NCBI RefSeq assembly: GCF_031846385.1
Contig: NZ_JAVRHV010000002.1
Coordinates: 124,001-188,000 of the forward strand
Direction of reading: 5' to 3'
Length of the DNA stretch: 64,000 bases
Source of the DNA: Urechidicola vernalis
Lineage (GTDB): Bacteria > Bacteroidota > Bacteroidia > Flavobacteriales > Flavobacteriaceae
The notes under the pieces are model-generated. The model ran no database searches and was not told where the DNA came from. It saw nothing but the letters and a program-made list of their open reading frames with translations. The position numbers were made by a program, and so were the translations under genes. Of the stretch, positions 1 through 9,602 are shown piece by piece (position 1 is the stretch's first letter; each line of letters opens with the position of its first letter).

Positions 1-1
1 A

Positions 2-2347
2 ACTGCCATTGAAAAAGGAGAACCCTTATTGGCGAGATCAAAAAGGGAAGAGCATTCGCAATTATCTAAAATTATTGGTGAAAGTTATTTTAATTTAAAT
101 AAATACGCCGAAGCGATTCCACACTTAAAAAATTACAAAGGAACCCGAGGAAAATGGAATAATACAGACTATTACATGTTAGGCTACGCCTATTACAAGC
201 AAGATGATTTTGAAAATGCTATTGCACACTTTAATAAAATTATTGATGGTAAAAACTCCGTGGCTCAAAACGCATATTATCATTTAGCGCAATGCTATTT
301 ACATTTAGGTAAAAAATCAGAAGCATTGAATGCTTTTAGAAATGCGAAAGACATGGACTTTGATGAAGAACTTGAACATGATGCACATTTAAATTATGCT
401 AAACTTAGTTACGAAATTGGGAATCCATTCAATAGCGTTCCGGATGTATTGCAAGATTATCTGAGTAAATATCCTAAAACTGGTCATGACGAGGCTATTG
501 AAAAGTTACTGGTAAGTTCGTATATCACTTCTCAAGATTACAACGGTGCATTGAATTATCTTGAAGGTAAAAAAGACTCAAATAGCAAATCATTTTATCA
601 ATTAGCGGCATTTTATAACGGTATCACTTTTTTTAATAATGATGAATTGTCAAAGGCAATTGAAAATTTTGAAAAATCACTCGCTACTTCTATCGATAAC
701 AAACTAACCGCAAAAGCAAACTATTGGAAAGGAGAAGCAAACTTTAGATTGAATAGGTTCGATGCTGCTGAAACTGATTTCGATTTATTTATTAAAAATA
801 GCGCGGCAAAAGACACAGAAGAATTTGATGATTTTCAATATCAAATTGCATACGTCTATTTTAATCAAAAAAACTATGTAGACGCTGCTGAAGCTTATAA
901 AAAATACATAAAACAAAACCCTAACGATCAATTAAAACTGAATGATAGTTATTCTAGAATGGCCGACACTTATTTTGTATCAAGTGATTACGAAAATGCT
1001 ATTGACAGTTATGACAAGATTATTAAAAACAGTGCCGCTGATGCCGATTATGCGCAATTTCAAAAAGCCGTTAGTTATGGATATATTAGGCAAGATGATC
1101 GAAAAATTGAAGAGTTAAACACTTTTATTAGAAGGTATCCAAAATCAACCTTGCAAGATGATGCGCATTATGTATTGGCTAATGAATATGTTGATGCAAA
1201 TGAAAATCGATTGGCGTTAGAAACTTATGACAAGTTAATCACAAATTTTGAACATAGCCCTTTCGTTTCAAAAGCCATGCTGAAGAAAAGTGTTGTTTAT
1301 TATAACAATGAACAAAATGACAACGCCTTAAACACCTACAAAAGAGTTGTTAAGAAATATCCAAATACTCCAGAAGCGAAACAGGCCGTTACAAGTGCTA
1401 GACAAATATATGTCGATTTAGGACGAGTAGATGAATATGCCGCTTGGGTGAAAACAATCGATTTTATAAATGTCTCGGATGCTGATTTAGATAACGATAC
1501 TTACGAATCTGCAGAAAGACAATATTTACAAAGCAATCACAAAAGAGCGATTACAGGATTCCAAAAGTATGTTAGACAATTCCCAACAGGTTTGCATTCT
1601 TTACAAGCAAATTATTATTTAGCAGAGTCTCTTTTTGCTGAGGATAACTTAAATGAGACCATTCCGTATTACAAATTTGTTACCGAACAAGGACAAAATG
1701 AGTTTACCGAGCAAGCATTATCTAGACTAGCGCTTGCGTATTTAAAAAGTGATAATTGGGATGCTGCCATTCCAACTTTAAAGCGACTAGAGGAAGTTTC
1801 TAACAATCCTCAAAACAGCATTTTTGCACAGACTAATTTAATGAAAGGCTACTATGTTCAGGAAAACTATGAGCAAGCAGTTTCCTATGCAGATAACGTT
1901 TTAAGTCAGGTTAAAATAGATGATAATATAAAATCTGATGCTCAGATTATTATTGCACGTTCTGCCATAAAAACAGATGATTCTAGTAAAGCAAGACAGG
2001 CTTATTCGGAATTAGATCAAATTGCAACAGGCGAATTAAAAGCAGAAGCATTGTATTACAAAGCTTATTTTGAGCATATGGATGGAAGTTATCGTGTATC
2101 AAATGAAATTGTACAAGATATTGCTGCCAACTACTCAACTTATAAATATTGGGGAGCCAAAGGACTGATCATTATGGCGAAGAATCATTATGAATTGAAA
2201 GATGCATTTCAGGCAACCTATATTTTAGAAAGTGTTCAGAAAAATTTTGCTCAGTTTGATGATGTTGTCGAGGAAGCGAACAAAGCGCTAGAAATAATTA
2301 AAACGAACGAGGCCAAAACCAACGATTCAGTAAAACCAGGAAACTAA
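2..2347 (+). CDS. Tetratricopeptide-repeat protein, 5' end outside window
   Basis: The reading frame is open from base 2, so the gene starts upstream of the window; the TTG at 29 is an internal codon, not a credible start. The visible part (about 780 residues) is almost wholly helical TPR-like repeats, with recurring patterns such as AYYKQDDFENAIAHFNKII and YYVQENYEQAVSYADNVL. Such long TPR proteins are normally protein-interaction scaffolds in the periplasm or at the envelope, but the signal peptide, if any, is outside the window. A barrel gene follows after 34 bases, suggesting cotranscription and a shared envelope role. The exact function is unknown. Confidence 0.85.
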   Translation, partial: TAIEKGEPLLARSKREEHSQLSKIIGESYFNLNKYAEAIPHLKNYKGTRGKWNNTDYYMLGYAYYKQDDFENAIAHFNKIIDGKNSVAQNAYYHLAQCYLHLGKKSEALNAFRNAKDMDFDEELEHDAHLNYAKLSYEIGNPFNSVPDVLQDYLSKYPKTGHDEAIEKLLVSSYITSQDYNGALNYLEGKKDSNSKSFYQLAAFYNGITFFNNDELSKAIENFEKSLATSIDNKLTAKANYWKGEANFRLNRFDAAETDFDLFIKNSAAKDTEEFDDFQYQIAYVYFNQKNYVDAAEAYKKYIKQNPNDQLKLNDSYSRMADTYFVSSDYENAIDSYDKIIKNSAADADYAQFQKAVSYGYIRQDDRKIEELNTFIRRYPKSTLQDDAHYVLANEYVDANENRLALETYDKLITNFEHSPFVSKAMLKKSVVYYNNEQNDNALNTYKRVVKKYPNTPEAKQAVTSARQIYVDLGRVDEYAAWVKTIDFINVSDADLDNDTYESAERQYLQSNHKRAITGFQKYVRQFPTGLHSLQANYYLAESLFAEDNLNETIPYYKFVTEQGQNEFTEQALSRLALAYLKSDNWDAAIPTLKRLEEVSNNPQNSIFAQTNLMKGYYVQENYEQAVSYADNVLSQVKIDDNIKSDAQIIIARSAIKTDDSSKARQAYSELDQIATGELKAEALYYKAYFEHMDGSYRVSNEIVQDIAANYSTYKYWGAKGLIIMAKNHYELKDAFQATYILESVQKNFAQFDDVVEEANKALEIIKTNEAKTNDSVKPGN

Positions 2348-2381
2348 ACTATTTGTGATTTTTAAATCCCAATTCATACCA

Positions 2382-4100
2382 ATGAAAAAAAGCATATCAT
2401 TTAGCATATTATCAATTATTTCACTTTCGTTTTTTGCTCAAGAAAAAGCAAAGGATACCTTAAAAACAGATGAAATTATTGTTGTAAAACCATACACACC
2501 CACAATATCTGCCGCCTATAAGATTAAGACAAATCCAAAATTGGATCCAACTCAAAATGAAAAGGAAACTATTAATTATTCTTTTTTCTCAGTTCCTGTA
2601 GCCTCAACGTTTACACCTACAAAAGGAACAGCACAAAGCGTTGTAAGGGAACCATTAGAAAAGGTCTATGAAAATTTTGTTGCCGCTGGTTTTGGAAATT
2701 ATGGTACTCCTTATTTGGAGGTATTTATACATTCTAATTCACATCAATACAATGATTTTGGAGCATTTATTAAACATCAATCTTCCTCTGGAGGCATAGA
2801 TGGCATTTTGGTTGATGATGGATATTCAGATTCTGAAATAAATTTATATTACAAGCAATTCGAGCGTTATTATAATTGGGAATTTATAGCAGGCGCACAA
2901 CACAATGTTCAAAATTGGTATGGACTGCCAAATGACATAATCTATAATCAAACGTTTTTAGATGCGTTGGATCCGAAACAAACCTATTTGAATATTTTTG
3001 CGGAAGGAAACATAGATTTTGACGATGCTATTTTTAGCCATGGAACGTTTAATTTAAACCATTTCTCAGATAAATATGGAAGTGGTGAGTTGCATGCATA
3101 TGTTGCTCCTACTTTCGAATTTCCGCTTTCAACGGATCTATTCACTACCGATGCTTCTTTGGAATTCTTAAGTTCTCAATTCGATAATGCCTATGGACTT
3201 ATAGGTGCAGTAAAAAATAGTTTTTTGAATTTAGGTGTAATGCCGACGTTTCAAGTTCTAAGAGAAGATTACAGTTTAGACATTGGCGCAAAAGTGTATT
3301 ATAGTTTCGATCTAGAAAACAGCAACAATAAATTTTATTTTTACCCGGATGTTACCTTCTCTTACAAGTTAATGGATGAAACTGTAATTGCATTTGCAGG
3401 TGTAACTGGAGATTTAGAACAAAACTCTTATCAAAAGTTAACAGAAGAAAATCCATTTGTTTCTCCAACACTTAATTTATTACAAACAGATCAGCAATAC
3501 AATGCTTTTATTGGAGCAAAAGGAAAATTATCTTCAACCGTGAGCTACAACATAACGGGATCTTATAAAAACGAAAATAACAAGGCACAATTTATGAGTA
3601 ACCAAGCCTTAACTGATGCAACCATTCCGGTTAATGAAAACTACGAAGCTGGGAATTCATTCGATGTTGTTTATGATGATATTTCAACCATAAACATTAC
3701 AGCAGAATTATCAGTGGACCTTTCAAAAGAGTTTAATTTTGGTGGAAACATTTCTTATAACAATTACAGTCCAACAAATTTTGAAGAAGTCTGGAATTTA
3801 CCAGACTTCACTTCTACCCTTTTTGCGAAATACAACGCAAAAAACTGGTATATAGGTACGGATTTATATTTTGTTGGAGAACGTAAAGATTTCATAATGC
3901 CGTTTATTGGAATTGATACGGTTAAAACACTGGACGCTTATGTAGATTTAAATTTTAACGCAGGGTATGAGTTTTCTGATAGACTAACTGCATTTGCCAA
4001 ATTGAACAACGTTTTAAGCGATAATTATGAGCGATATTCTAATTTCGAAGTACAAGGGTTCCAAGTCTTAGCAGGTGTTATTTATAAGTTTGATTTTTAA
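2382..4100 (+). CDS. Outer-membrane beta-barrel protein, TonB-receptor-like without plug
   Basis: The ATG at 2382 opens a clear signal peptide (MKKSISFSILSIISLSFFAQ), so it is preferred over the GTG at 2355. The mature protein of about 550 residues has alternating aromatic and polar strands and ends with an aromatic residue (YKFDF), typical of outer-membrane barrels. The segment after the signal (DEIIVVKPYTPTISAAYKIK) resembles a short periplasmic lead-in, and no complete TonB plug domain is seen. It is therefore shorter than usual TonB-dependent receptors (more than 700 residues). It follows a TPR gene by 34 bases. The substrate is unknown. Confidence 0.75.
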   Translation: MKKSISFSILSIISLSFFAQEKAKDTLKTDEIIVVKPYTPTISAAYKIKTNPKLDPTQNEKETINYSFFSVPVASTFTPTKGTAQSVVREPLEKVYENFVAAGFGNYGTPYLEVFIHSNSHQYNDFGAFIKHQSSSGGIDGILVDDGYSDSEINLYYKQFERYYNWEFIAGAQHNVQNWYGLPNDIIYNQTFLDALDPKQTYLNIFAEGNIDFDDAIFSHGTFNLNHFSDKYGSGELHAYVAPTFEFPLSTDLFTTDASLEFLSSQFDNAYGLIGAVKNSFLNLGVMPTFQVLREDYSLDIGAKVYYSFDLENSNNKFYFYPDVTFSYKLMDETVIAFAGVTGDLEQNSYQKLTEENPFVSPTLNLLQTDQQYNAFIGAKGKLSSTVSYNITGSYKNENNKAQFMSNQALTDATIPVNENYEAGNSFDVVYDDISTINITAELSVDLSKEFNFGGNISYNNYSPTNFEEVWNLPDFTSTLFAKYNAKNWYIGTDLYFVGERKDFIMPFIGIDTVKTLDAYVDLNFNAGYEFSDRLTAFAKLNNVLSDNYERYSNFEVQGFQVLAGVIYKFDF

Positions 4101-4157
4101 TTTTTACTACTATTCTTTTTCAGTACTTTTGAATTAAAGCAAATGCCTTAATTCTAA

Positions 4158-5129
4158 ATGATTCGGTTTTTCAGAAGATTTATTGTTGTAAGAGCCAAAG
4201 AGCGACTTAAAAATTATGGCGCAAAGGGTGAAACGCATTCACTTTCTGATGAGTTTCTGGCGGTCAAAGCAAATTTCATCCATTTAGTAAGAGATTCCGT
4301 TTTTATAATTATTGGAATTTTTTCGGCTGGGTTCGGACTAAAAGGTTTTCTATTACCAAATCATTTTATAGATGGCGGTGCCATGGGTATTTCACTTCTA
4401 ATATCCGAGACAACAAATTGGTCACTTGCACTTTTAATTATTGCCGTAAATTTCCCTTTTCTTTTAATGGGCTATACTCAAATTGGTAAACAATTTGCTT
4501 TAAAAAGTATACTGGCTATAATTGGACTCGCCTTAATAGTTCACTTTATCCCATTTCCGCTTATTACTTCTGATAAATTGCTAATTGCAGTTTTTGGAGG
4601 ATTCTTTTTAGGAGTCGGAATCGGAATGTCTATTAGGGGCGGTGCTGTAATTGACGGAACCGAAGTTTTGGCCATTTTTATTAGCAAAAAAACAGGTCTA
4701 ACAATTGGTGACATCATTCTCATCTTTAATATAATTATTTTCTCATTTGGCGCTTACATCCTGTCGATAGAAATTGCGCTCTATGCAATTTTAACCTATA
4801 TAGCCGCTTCAAAAACTATAGACTTTGTTATTGAAGGGATTGAAGAATATACAGGGATTACAATTATTTCGGAACGAAGTGAAAGGATCAGAAAAATGAT
4901 TATTGATAAACTTGGAAGAGGAGTCACTATTTATTCCGGTAAAGGAGGGTATACCAAAGATGGGGATGAAGCGAGATCTATTGATATTTTATATACGGTA
5001 ATTACAAGACTTGAAATTGCCAACCTTAAAAAAGAAATAGATGCAATTGATACGGATGCTTTTATTATTATGAATAGCATAAAAGACACTAAAGGAGGTA
5101 TGATAAAAAAACGTCCATTAAAGGATTAA
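4158..5129 (+). CDS. YitT family membrane protein (DUF2179 C-terminus)
   Basis: 323 residues. After a basic N-terminal extension of about 50 residues, five to six hydrophobic segments run to about residue 220, with the conserved glycine-rich patterns FIDGGAMGISLL and GMSIRGGAVIDGTEVLA. A soluble C-terminal DUF2179-like domain follows (TGITIISERSERIRKMI, then SGKGGYTKDGDEARSIDILYTVITRLE). This is the standard YitT architecture. These are integral membrane proteins of poorly defined, possibly transport, function. The ATG start lies 57 bases after the preceding stop. The family call is firm; the biological role is not. Confidence 0.88.
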   Translation: MIRFFRRFIVVRAKERLKNYGAKGETHSLSDEFLAVKANFIHLVRDSVFIIIGIFSAGFGLKGFLLPNHFIDGGAMGISLLISETTNWSLALLIIAVNFPFLLMGYTQIGKQFALKSILAIIGLALIVHFIPFPLITSDKLLIAVFGGFFLGVGIGMSIRGGAVIDGTEVLAIFISKKTGLTIGDIILIFNIIIFSFGAYILSIEIALYAILTYIAASKTIDFVIEGIEEYTGITIISERSERIRKMIIDKLGRGVTIYSGKGGYTKDGDEARSIDILYTVITRLEIANLKKEIDAIDTDAFIIMNSIKDTKGGMIKKRPLKD

Positions 5130-5191
5130 ATCAATTAATCTAATACTCTTTCTTTTTCCTTACATTTACATTTTTCAAATTTTACTACACC

Positions 5192-6616
5192 ATGAAACAA
5201 CATTTCTTGTGGCTATTTTCCGCACTAGCTCTTTTTTCTTGTACTCAAAAAGAAAGTACTACAAACACAATTTCAAAAACATCATTTACAAAAGATTCTA
5301 CAACAATTAAAAAAGTTTTTGATGCTGCCTTAACGGACGGACAAGCATACGAATGGTTGCGAGAATTAACAACCGATATAGGTCATAGAATGTCTGGTTC
5401 TGCACAAGCACAGGAGGCCGTTGAGTGGGGAGAACAATTAATGAAAGATCAAGGGTTTGATAAAGTTTGGCTACAGCCAGTTATGGTACCTCATTGGGTT
5501 CGAGGTGAAAAAGAAGTAGCAAACTACACTATTAACGGTCAAAAAATAGATGTCCCGGTTTGTGCATTGGGTGGATCGATTGCCACTCCTTCTAATGGGG
5601 TAACTGCTGAAGTTATTGAAGTTTTCAGCATTGAAGAAGCCGAAAAATTAGGAGATAAGTTAAAAGGAAAAATCGTATTCTTTAATCGTCCATTTGATGC
5701 TACTCTAGTAAATACTTTTGCCGCTTATAGTGGTTGTGTAAAACAACGTGGAGAAGGAGCAAAAACGGCTGGGCCATTCGGTGCAGTTGCTACCATTGTG
5801 CGTTCTATGAGTTCTAGTATTAATGATTACCCCCATACGGGTGGTATGGGTTATGGTGATATTCCTTCTGATCAATATATTCCTTCTGCCGCAATTAGTA
5901 CGTTGGCTGCAGAAAAATTAAGCAAGCATTTGAAGGAAAATCCTAATTTAAAATTCTACTTAAAACAAAGTTGCAAGACTTTACCAGACGCACCTTCTTT
6001 CAATGTTATTGGTGAAATTACAGGAAGTGAATTCCCTAATAAATACATTACAATTGGTGGTCATTTAGATTCATGGGATTTAGGTCAAGGAGCACATGAT
6101 GATGGAACTGGTGTTGTACAATCTATGGAAGTTTTACGCTTGTTTAAGGAAACAGGAATTAAGCCAAGACATACGCTAAGGGCAGTACTATTTATGAATG
6201 AAGAATTTGGTTTAAGAGGTGGAATTAAATATGCGGACGAAGCAAAATTAAAAAATGAGATTCATGTTGCTGCAATAGAATCTGACGCTGGAGGGCATAC
6301 ACCTAGAGGGTTTTCTTATGACGGGAATAAAGAGAATGTCGATGAGTTTATGAGTTGGAAACCATTATTTGAGCCATACGGACTACATCAATGGGATATT
6401 GGGTATGCCGGAGCAGATATCGGCCCATTAAAAAACAAGACAATTTCACTTTCTGGTTATAGACCAGACAGTCAACGATATTTCGAATATCATCATTCAG
6501 CTAATGATACATTTGATAAAGTCAATGCGCGTGAACTTCATTTGGGCGCCGCCGCAATGACTTCTTTAGTTTATATGATGGACAAATATTTTGATGTAGA
6601 ACCTGTAAAAAAATAA
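5192..6616 (+). CDS. M28 family metallopeptidase lipoprotein
   Basis: 474 residues beginning with a lipoprotein signal (LALFSCTQKE, lipobox Cys at about residue 17), so probably membrane-anchored. A PA-like insert lies around residues 130-260. The zinc-peptidase core follows: GGHLDSWDLGQGAHDDGTG (metal His and Asp), NEEFGLRGG (catalytic Glu pair), then a metal-binding ESDAGGH and the late HHSANDTFD. This matches the carboxypeptidase Q-like branch of M28, which releases amino acids from peptides. The stop overlaps the next start by one base (TAATG), so it is probably translationally coupled to the amidohydrolase. Confidence 0.9.
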   Translation: MKQHFLWLFSALALFSCTQKESTTNTISKTSFTKDSTTIKKVFDAALTDGQAYEWLRELTTDIGHRMSGSAQAQEAVEWGEQLMKDQGFDKVWLQPVMVPHWVRGEKEVANYTINGQKIDVPVCALGGSIATPSNGVTAEVIEVFSIEEAEKLGDKLKGKIVFFNRPFDATLVNTFAAYSGCVKQRGEGAKTAGPFGAVATIVRSMSSSINDYPHTGGMGYGDIPSDQYIPSAAISTLAAEKLSKHLKENPNLKFYLKQSCKTLPDAPSFNVIGEITGSEFPNKYITIGGHLDSWDLGQGAHDDGTGVVQSMEVLRLFKETGIKPRHTLRAVLFMNEEFGLRGGIKYADEAKLKNEIHVAAIESDAGGHTPRGFSYDGNKENVDEFMSWKPLFEPYGLHQWDIGYAGADIGPLKNKTISLSGYRPDSQRYFEYHHSANDTFDKVNARELHLGAAAMTSLVYMMDKYFDVEPVKK

Positions 6617-8229
6617 TGATGAAACAATTTCTAATCCTTTTATCCGCAATTGCAATAACCTCATGTTCAAAAGTTGAACAAGCAGATTTAATCGTTCATA
6701 ACGCAAAAGTATATTCGGTCGATGATCAATTTCAGACCTTCGAAGCATTTGCTATTAAAGATGGAAAATTTATTGGTATTGGCTCAGATGCAGACATAGC
6801 TAAGAATTTTGCATCAGAAAAAACTATTAATGCAGAAAGAAAACCAATTTATCCAGGTTTTATAGATGCACATTGCCATTTTTATGGTTTAGGAATGAAC
6901 CAGCAAGTTGCTAATTTAGTTGGCACCAAAAGCTTTGATGAAATTATAGAACGATTGGTGGCCTTTCAAAAAGAAAAGAATGTGCCTTATATAACCGGAC
7001 GGGGATGGGATCAAAACGATTGGGATGTAAAAGAATTTCCTACAAAAGATAAATTAGATACACAATTTCCAAATACACCTGTTGCCTTAAGAAGAGTTGA
7101 CGGTCACGCCTTATTAGTGAATCAGGCTGCAATAGATTTATCAAAATTAACAGCAGAAACTAAAGTAACCGGAGGTGAAGTTATTACCAAAAATGGTAAG
7201 ATGACGGGTGTATTGATCGATGCTGCTATGAATTTCATAAATACACCGCTACCTTCTAGAAAAGAAGAAATTCAAGGGTTATTAGATGCTCAAAAAATAT
7301 GTTTCGATTTAGGTTTAACTACTGTCGATGATGCAGGATTAAGTCAAAGTACCATTGAATTAATTGACAGTTTACAGCATTCTGGTGATTTAAAAATGAG
7401 AGTATATGCAATGGTTTCGGCAACTCAAAAAAATCTAGACTACTACATTTCAAAAGGAAAAATTAAAACAGACCGATTAAATGTAAGTTCTTTTAAAGTT
7501 TATGGAGATGGTGCTTTGGGGTCTAGAGGTGCGGCTATGAGACAATCCTATACTGATAGAGATCATCATTTTGGAGCATTGATATTTAAACCTGAGAGAT
7601 ATGATGAGATTGCAAAGCAAATTGCAGCCTCGGAATATCAAATGAATACACATGCGATTGGTGATTCTGCAAACACACACATTCTTAAAACATATAAGAC
7701 AGCGCTAAAAGGAGAAAAAAATAGACGTTGGAGAATTGAACATGCTCAGATTATTTCTCCTGAAGATTTTATTGGATTTGAAAACGTGATTCCTTCAATT
7801 CAACCAACGCATGCCACAAGTGATATGTATTGGGCAGAGGACCGAGTGGGATCTGAAAGAATTAAAGGAGCTTATGCCTTTAAAGACCTATTAAAACAAC
7901 ACGGAAAAGTTGCATTAGGAACCGATTTTCCTGTTGAATATGTGAGTCCATTTTTAACTTTTTACGCAGCAACGGCAAGACAAGATATTGAGGGATATCC
8001 TGAAGGAGGTTATCAAATGGAAAATGCATTAAGTAGAGAAGAAACTTTAAAAGGAATGACTGTTTGGGCGGCTTATTCTAATTTTGAAGAAGATGAAAAA
8101 GGAAGTATTGAAATTGGAAAATTTGCTGATTTTATAATGTTAAACCAAGATATTATGGAAGTAGAACTATCTAAAATCCCAAATTCAAAAGTAGTTTCAA
8201 CATTTGTAAATGGCGAACAAGTGAATTAG
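6616..8229 (+). CDS. Amidohydrolase family 3 (YtcJ-like) lipoprotein
   Basis: 537 residues with a lipoprotein signal peptide (LSAIAITSCSKVEQ). The metal-binding HxH motif lies at DAHCHF (about residues 83-87). Later metal or catalytic elements are GDGALGSRGA, NTHAIGDSA, RIEHAQI and GTDFPVE, and the C-terminal composite sheet ends KFADFIML..VVSTFVNGEQV. This is the YtcJ branch of the amidohydrolase superfamily (N-acyl or amide substrates); the substrate is unknown. Two ATGs lie in tandem at 6616 and 6619, and either could start the protein. Coupling to the peptidase suggests joint processing of peptide-derived amides. Confidence 0.88.
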   Translation: MMKQFLILLSAIAITSCSKVEQADLIVHNAKVYSVDDQFQTFEAFAIKDGKFIGIGSDADIAKNFASEKTINAERKPIYPGFIDAHCHFYGLGMNQQVANLVGTKSFDEIIERLVAFQKEKNVPYITGRGWDQNDWDVKEFPTKDKLDTQFPNTPVALRRVDGHALLVNQAAIDLSKLTAETKVTGGEVITKNGKMTGVLIDAAMNFINTPLPSRKEEIQGLLDAQKICFDLGLTTVDDAGLSQSTIELIDSLQHSGDLKMRVYAMVSATQKNLDYYISKGKIKTDRLNVSSFKVYGDGALGSRGAAMRQSYTDRDHHFGALIFKPERYDEIAKQIAASEYQMNTHAIGDSANTHILKTYKTALKGEKNRRWRIEHAQIISPEDFIGFENVIPSIQPTHATSDMYWAEDRVGSERIKGAYAFKDLLKQHGKVALGTDFPVEYVSPFLTFYAATARQDIEGYPEGGYQMENALSREETLKGMTVWAAYSNFEEDEKGSIEIGKFADFIMLNQDIMEVELSKIPNSKVVSTFVNGEQVN

Positions 8230-8942
8230 TGTTTTTTCACGAACATCCATACAAACCTTTTATTTTTGAGGATACTGAGAAATTGATTGTAGGCACACTT
8301 CCTCCTCCTCGTTTTTCTACGGGTGAATTGATAAAGCAAGATGTCGATTTTTGCTATGGCTCCTATTATAATTCGCTGTGGTTATATTTGAATATGATTC
8401 ATCATCTAGACTTAGAATTTGAAAATACTAACAAAGCCATTGAACAACGAAAAAACTTTTTACACAAACACAAAATTGGTGTTTGTGATATTGTAGATTC
8501 CTGTACTCGTGTAAAAATTGATGCTTCAGATTTAGGAATGCAGAACATTCAACTAAGAGATCTTATTGGGTATTTAAATAAATACCCAAAGGTTCATACG
8601 CTGCTATTTACTGGAGGTAATTCCAAAAATGGTCCTGAATATTTTTTCAGAAAACACTTAAAAGAATATGAATTGAAATTGGAATTAGTCTCAAATGAAA
8701 TTCCGAGAGTGCATCAGTTTGAACTATATCATACTAAACCTGACGAAGCACCTCATTTTAAAGAGATTATTGGCTCCGTAAAGAATGACAAGCGCATCAT
8801 TAAAACTGTATCACTTACCTCACCATCGGGTTCCGCAAACAGAGCGATTGGAAGTAATCCATTATACAAACAACGCAAACAGGAAAATTCTAAATACAAC
8901 ACGTTCGATTTCAGGGTGGAGCAATACAGTCAATGGTTTTAG
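8229..8942 (+). CDS. Uracil-DNA glycosylase superfamily protein
   Basis: 237 residues starting with GTG that overlaps the preceding stop by one base. The N-terminal LIVGTLPPPR matches the glycosylase motif 1 position, followed by YGSYYNSLW (like the NxFW segment). The C-terminal SLTSPSGSANRAIG matches the motif 2 loop (SPSxxN). This pattern is seen in Mug/TDG-like and hypoxanthine-DNA-glycosylase-like members, which excise deaminated bases. Its last codons are duplicated about 140 bases downstream around a palindromic repeat, so the present C-terminus (VEQYSQWF) may be a recent change. The family is likely; the substrate base is not established. Confidence 0.72.
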   Translation: MFFHEHPYKPFIFEDTEKLIVGTLPPPRFSTGELIKQDVDFCYGSYYNSLWLYLNMIHHLDLEFENTNKAIEQRKNFLHKHKIGVCDIVDSCTRVKIDASDLGMQNIQLRDLIGYLNKYPKVHTLLFTGGNSKNGPEYFFRKHLKEYELKLELVSNEIPRVHQFELYHTKPDEAPHFKEIIGSVKNDKRIIKTVSLTSPSGSANRAIGSNPLYKQRKQENSKYNTFDFRVEQYSQWF

Positions 8943-9071
8943 AAATCGTCACTTCGAGTATCTGCTCCAGCAGATGTATCGAGAAGTCTCACTATTATTG
9001 ATGAGATTTCTCAATCACTTCACTCATTTCGAAATGACAATACGTTCGATTTTAAGGTAGAGCAATATAGT
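8901..9071 (+). repeat. Direct repeat duplicating the 3' end of the glycosylase gene
   Basis: Bases 8901-8930 and 9042-9071 match at 26 of 30 positions, all four differences being transitions. The first copy encodes the TFDFRVEQYS terminus of the gene; the second would encode TFDFKVEQYS followed by STLL-stop. Between them lies a palindromic repeat element. The simplest reading is that insertion of the element duplicated, or copied, the gene end. Confidence 0.7.
8946..9040 (+). repeat. Palindromic dispersed repeat, copy A
   Basis: About 95 bp with imperfect inverted ends: GTCACTTCGAG at the left and TTTCGAAATGAC at the right. There is an inner inverted pair, GAGAAGTCTCA and TGAGATTTCTC. The segment GAGAAGTCTCAC is shared with the element inside trpF (read on the minus strand). 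It is non-coding and lies in the gap after the glycosylase gene. Confidence 0.7.
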
Positions 9072-9195
9072 ACTTTGCTTTAGATATGGAAGATTGGTTG
9101 ATCAGCGTTTTCGTACGTATCGAGAAGAATTTTAAAAAAAGTAACTGTTTTGAATCCAATAAATAAATTCTTAAATATTCAGAACTCTATAGTAA

Positions 9196-9270
9196 TTGTC
9201 ATGCTGAGCCTGCCGAAGCATCTATAAGAATAAGATTCTTCACTACTTTTCATTTCGTTCAGAATGACAA
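9196..9270 (+). repeat. Palindromic dispersed repeat, copy B
   Basis: 75 bp bounded by TTGTCATGCTGAG on the left and the inverted TTCAGAATGACAA on the right, with TAA on both flanks as a possible short target duplication. The first 28 bases match the element in trpF with three differences. It lies 18 bp before the DUF6122-like gene and may add a hairpin to its 5' leader. The rest of the gap from 8943 to 9288 shows no gene. Confidence 0.75.
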
Positions 9271-9288
9271 TAAAGCTATTTTTGCAAT

Positions 9289-9597
9289 ATGACCTTAAAA
9301 TTCATCCTTCATTACGGACTTCATTTTATTGCCCCATTCTTAATTGGATATTTTTTCTACAAAGAAAAATGGTTAAAGGTTTCCTTTATTCTAGTTGCAA
9401 CCATGTTGGTTGATTTAGATCATTTATTTGCAAATCCCATTTTTGATCCAAATCGTTGTAGTGTCGGATATCACCCCTTACATTCATATTGGGCCATTGC
9501 TGTTTATTTCTTAGGTTTAATGCCGTCTAAAACAAGAATAGTAGCCATTGGGCTACTATTACATATGTTTGCTGATTGTTTAGATTGTTGGATTTAA
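9289..9597 (+). CDS. Small DUF6122-like integral membrane protein
   Basis: 102 residues with three to four hydrophobic helices. Polar residues typical of the family are embedded in them: LHYGLHF near residue 10, MLVDLDHLF near residue 42, YHPLHSYW near residue 63 and LLHMFADCLDC at the end. The spaced His/Asp residues recall membrane metal-dependent hydrolases of the YdjM type, but this link is an inference. It starts at an ATG just after repeat copy B and converges on the GH16 gene with only five bases between the stops. Function unknown. Confidence 0.75.
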   Translation: MTLKFILHYGLHFIAPFLIGYFFYKEKWLKVSFILVATMLVDLDHLFANPIFDPNRCSVGYHPLHSYWAIAVYFLGLMPSKTRIVAIGLLLHMFADCLDCWI

Positions 9598-9602
9598 ACT
9601 GC

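Noticed and set aside
8785..9060. Plus-strand ORF of 91 codons over the glycosylase end and repeat copy A
   Set aside because: It overlaps a real gene in another frame and its second half is the palindromic repeat.
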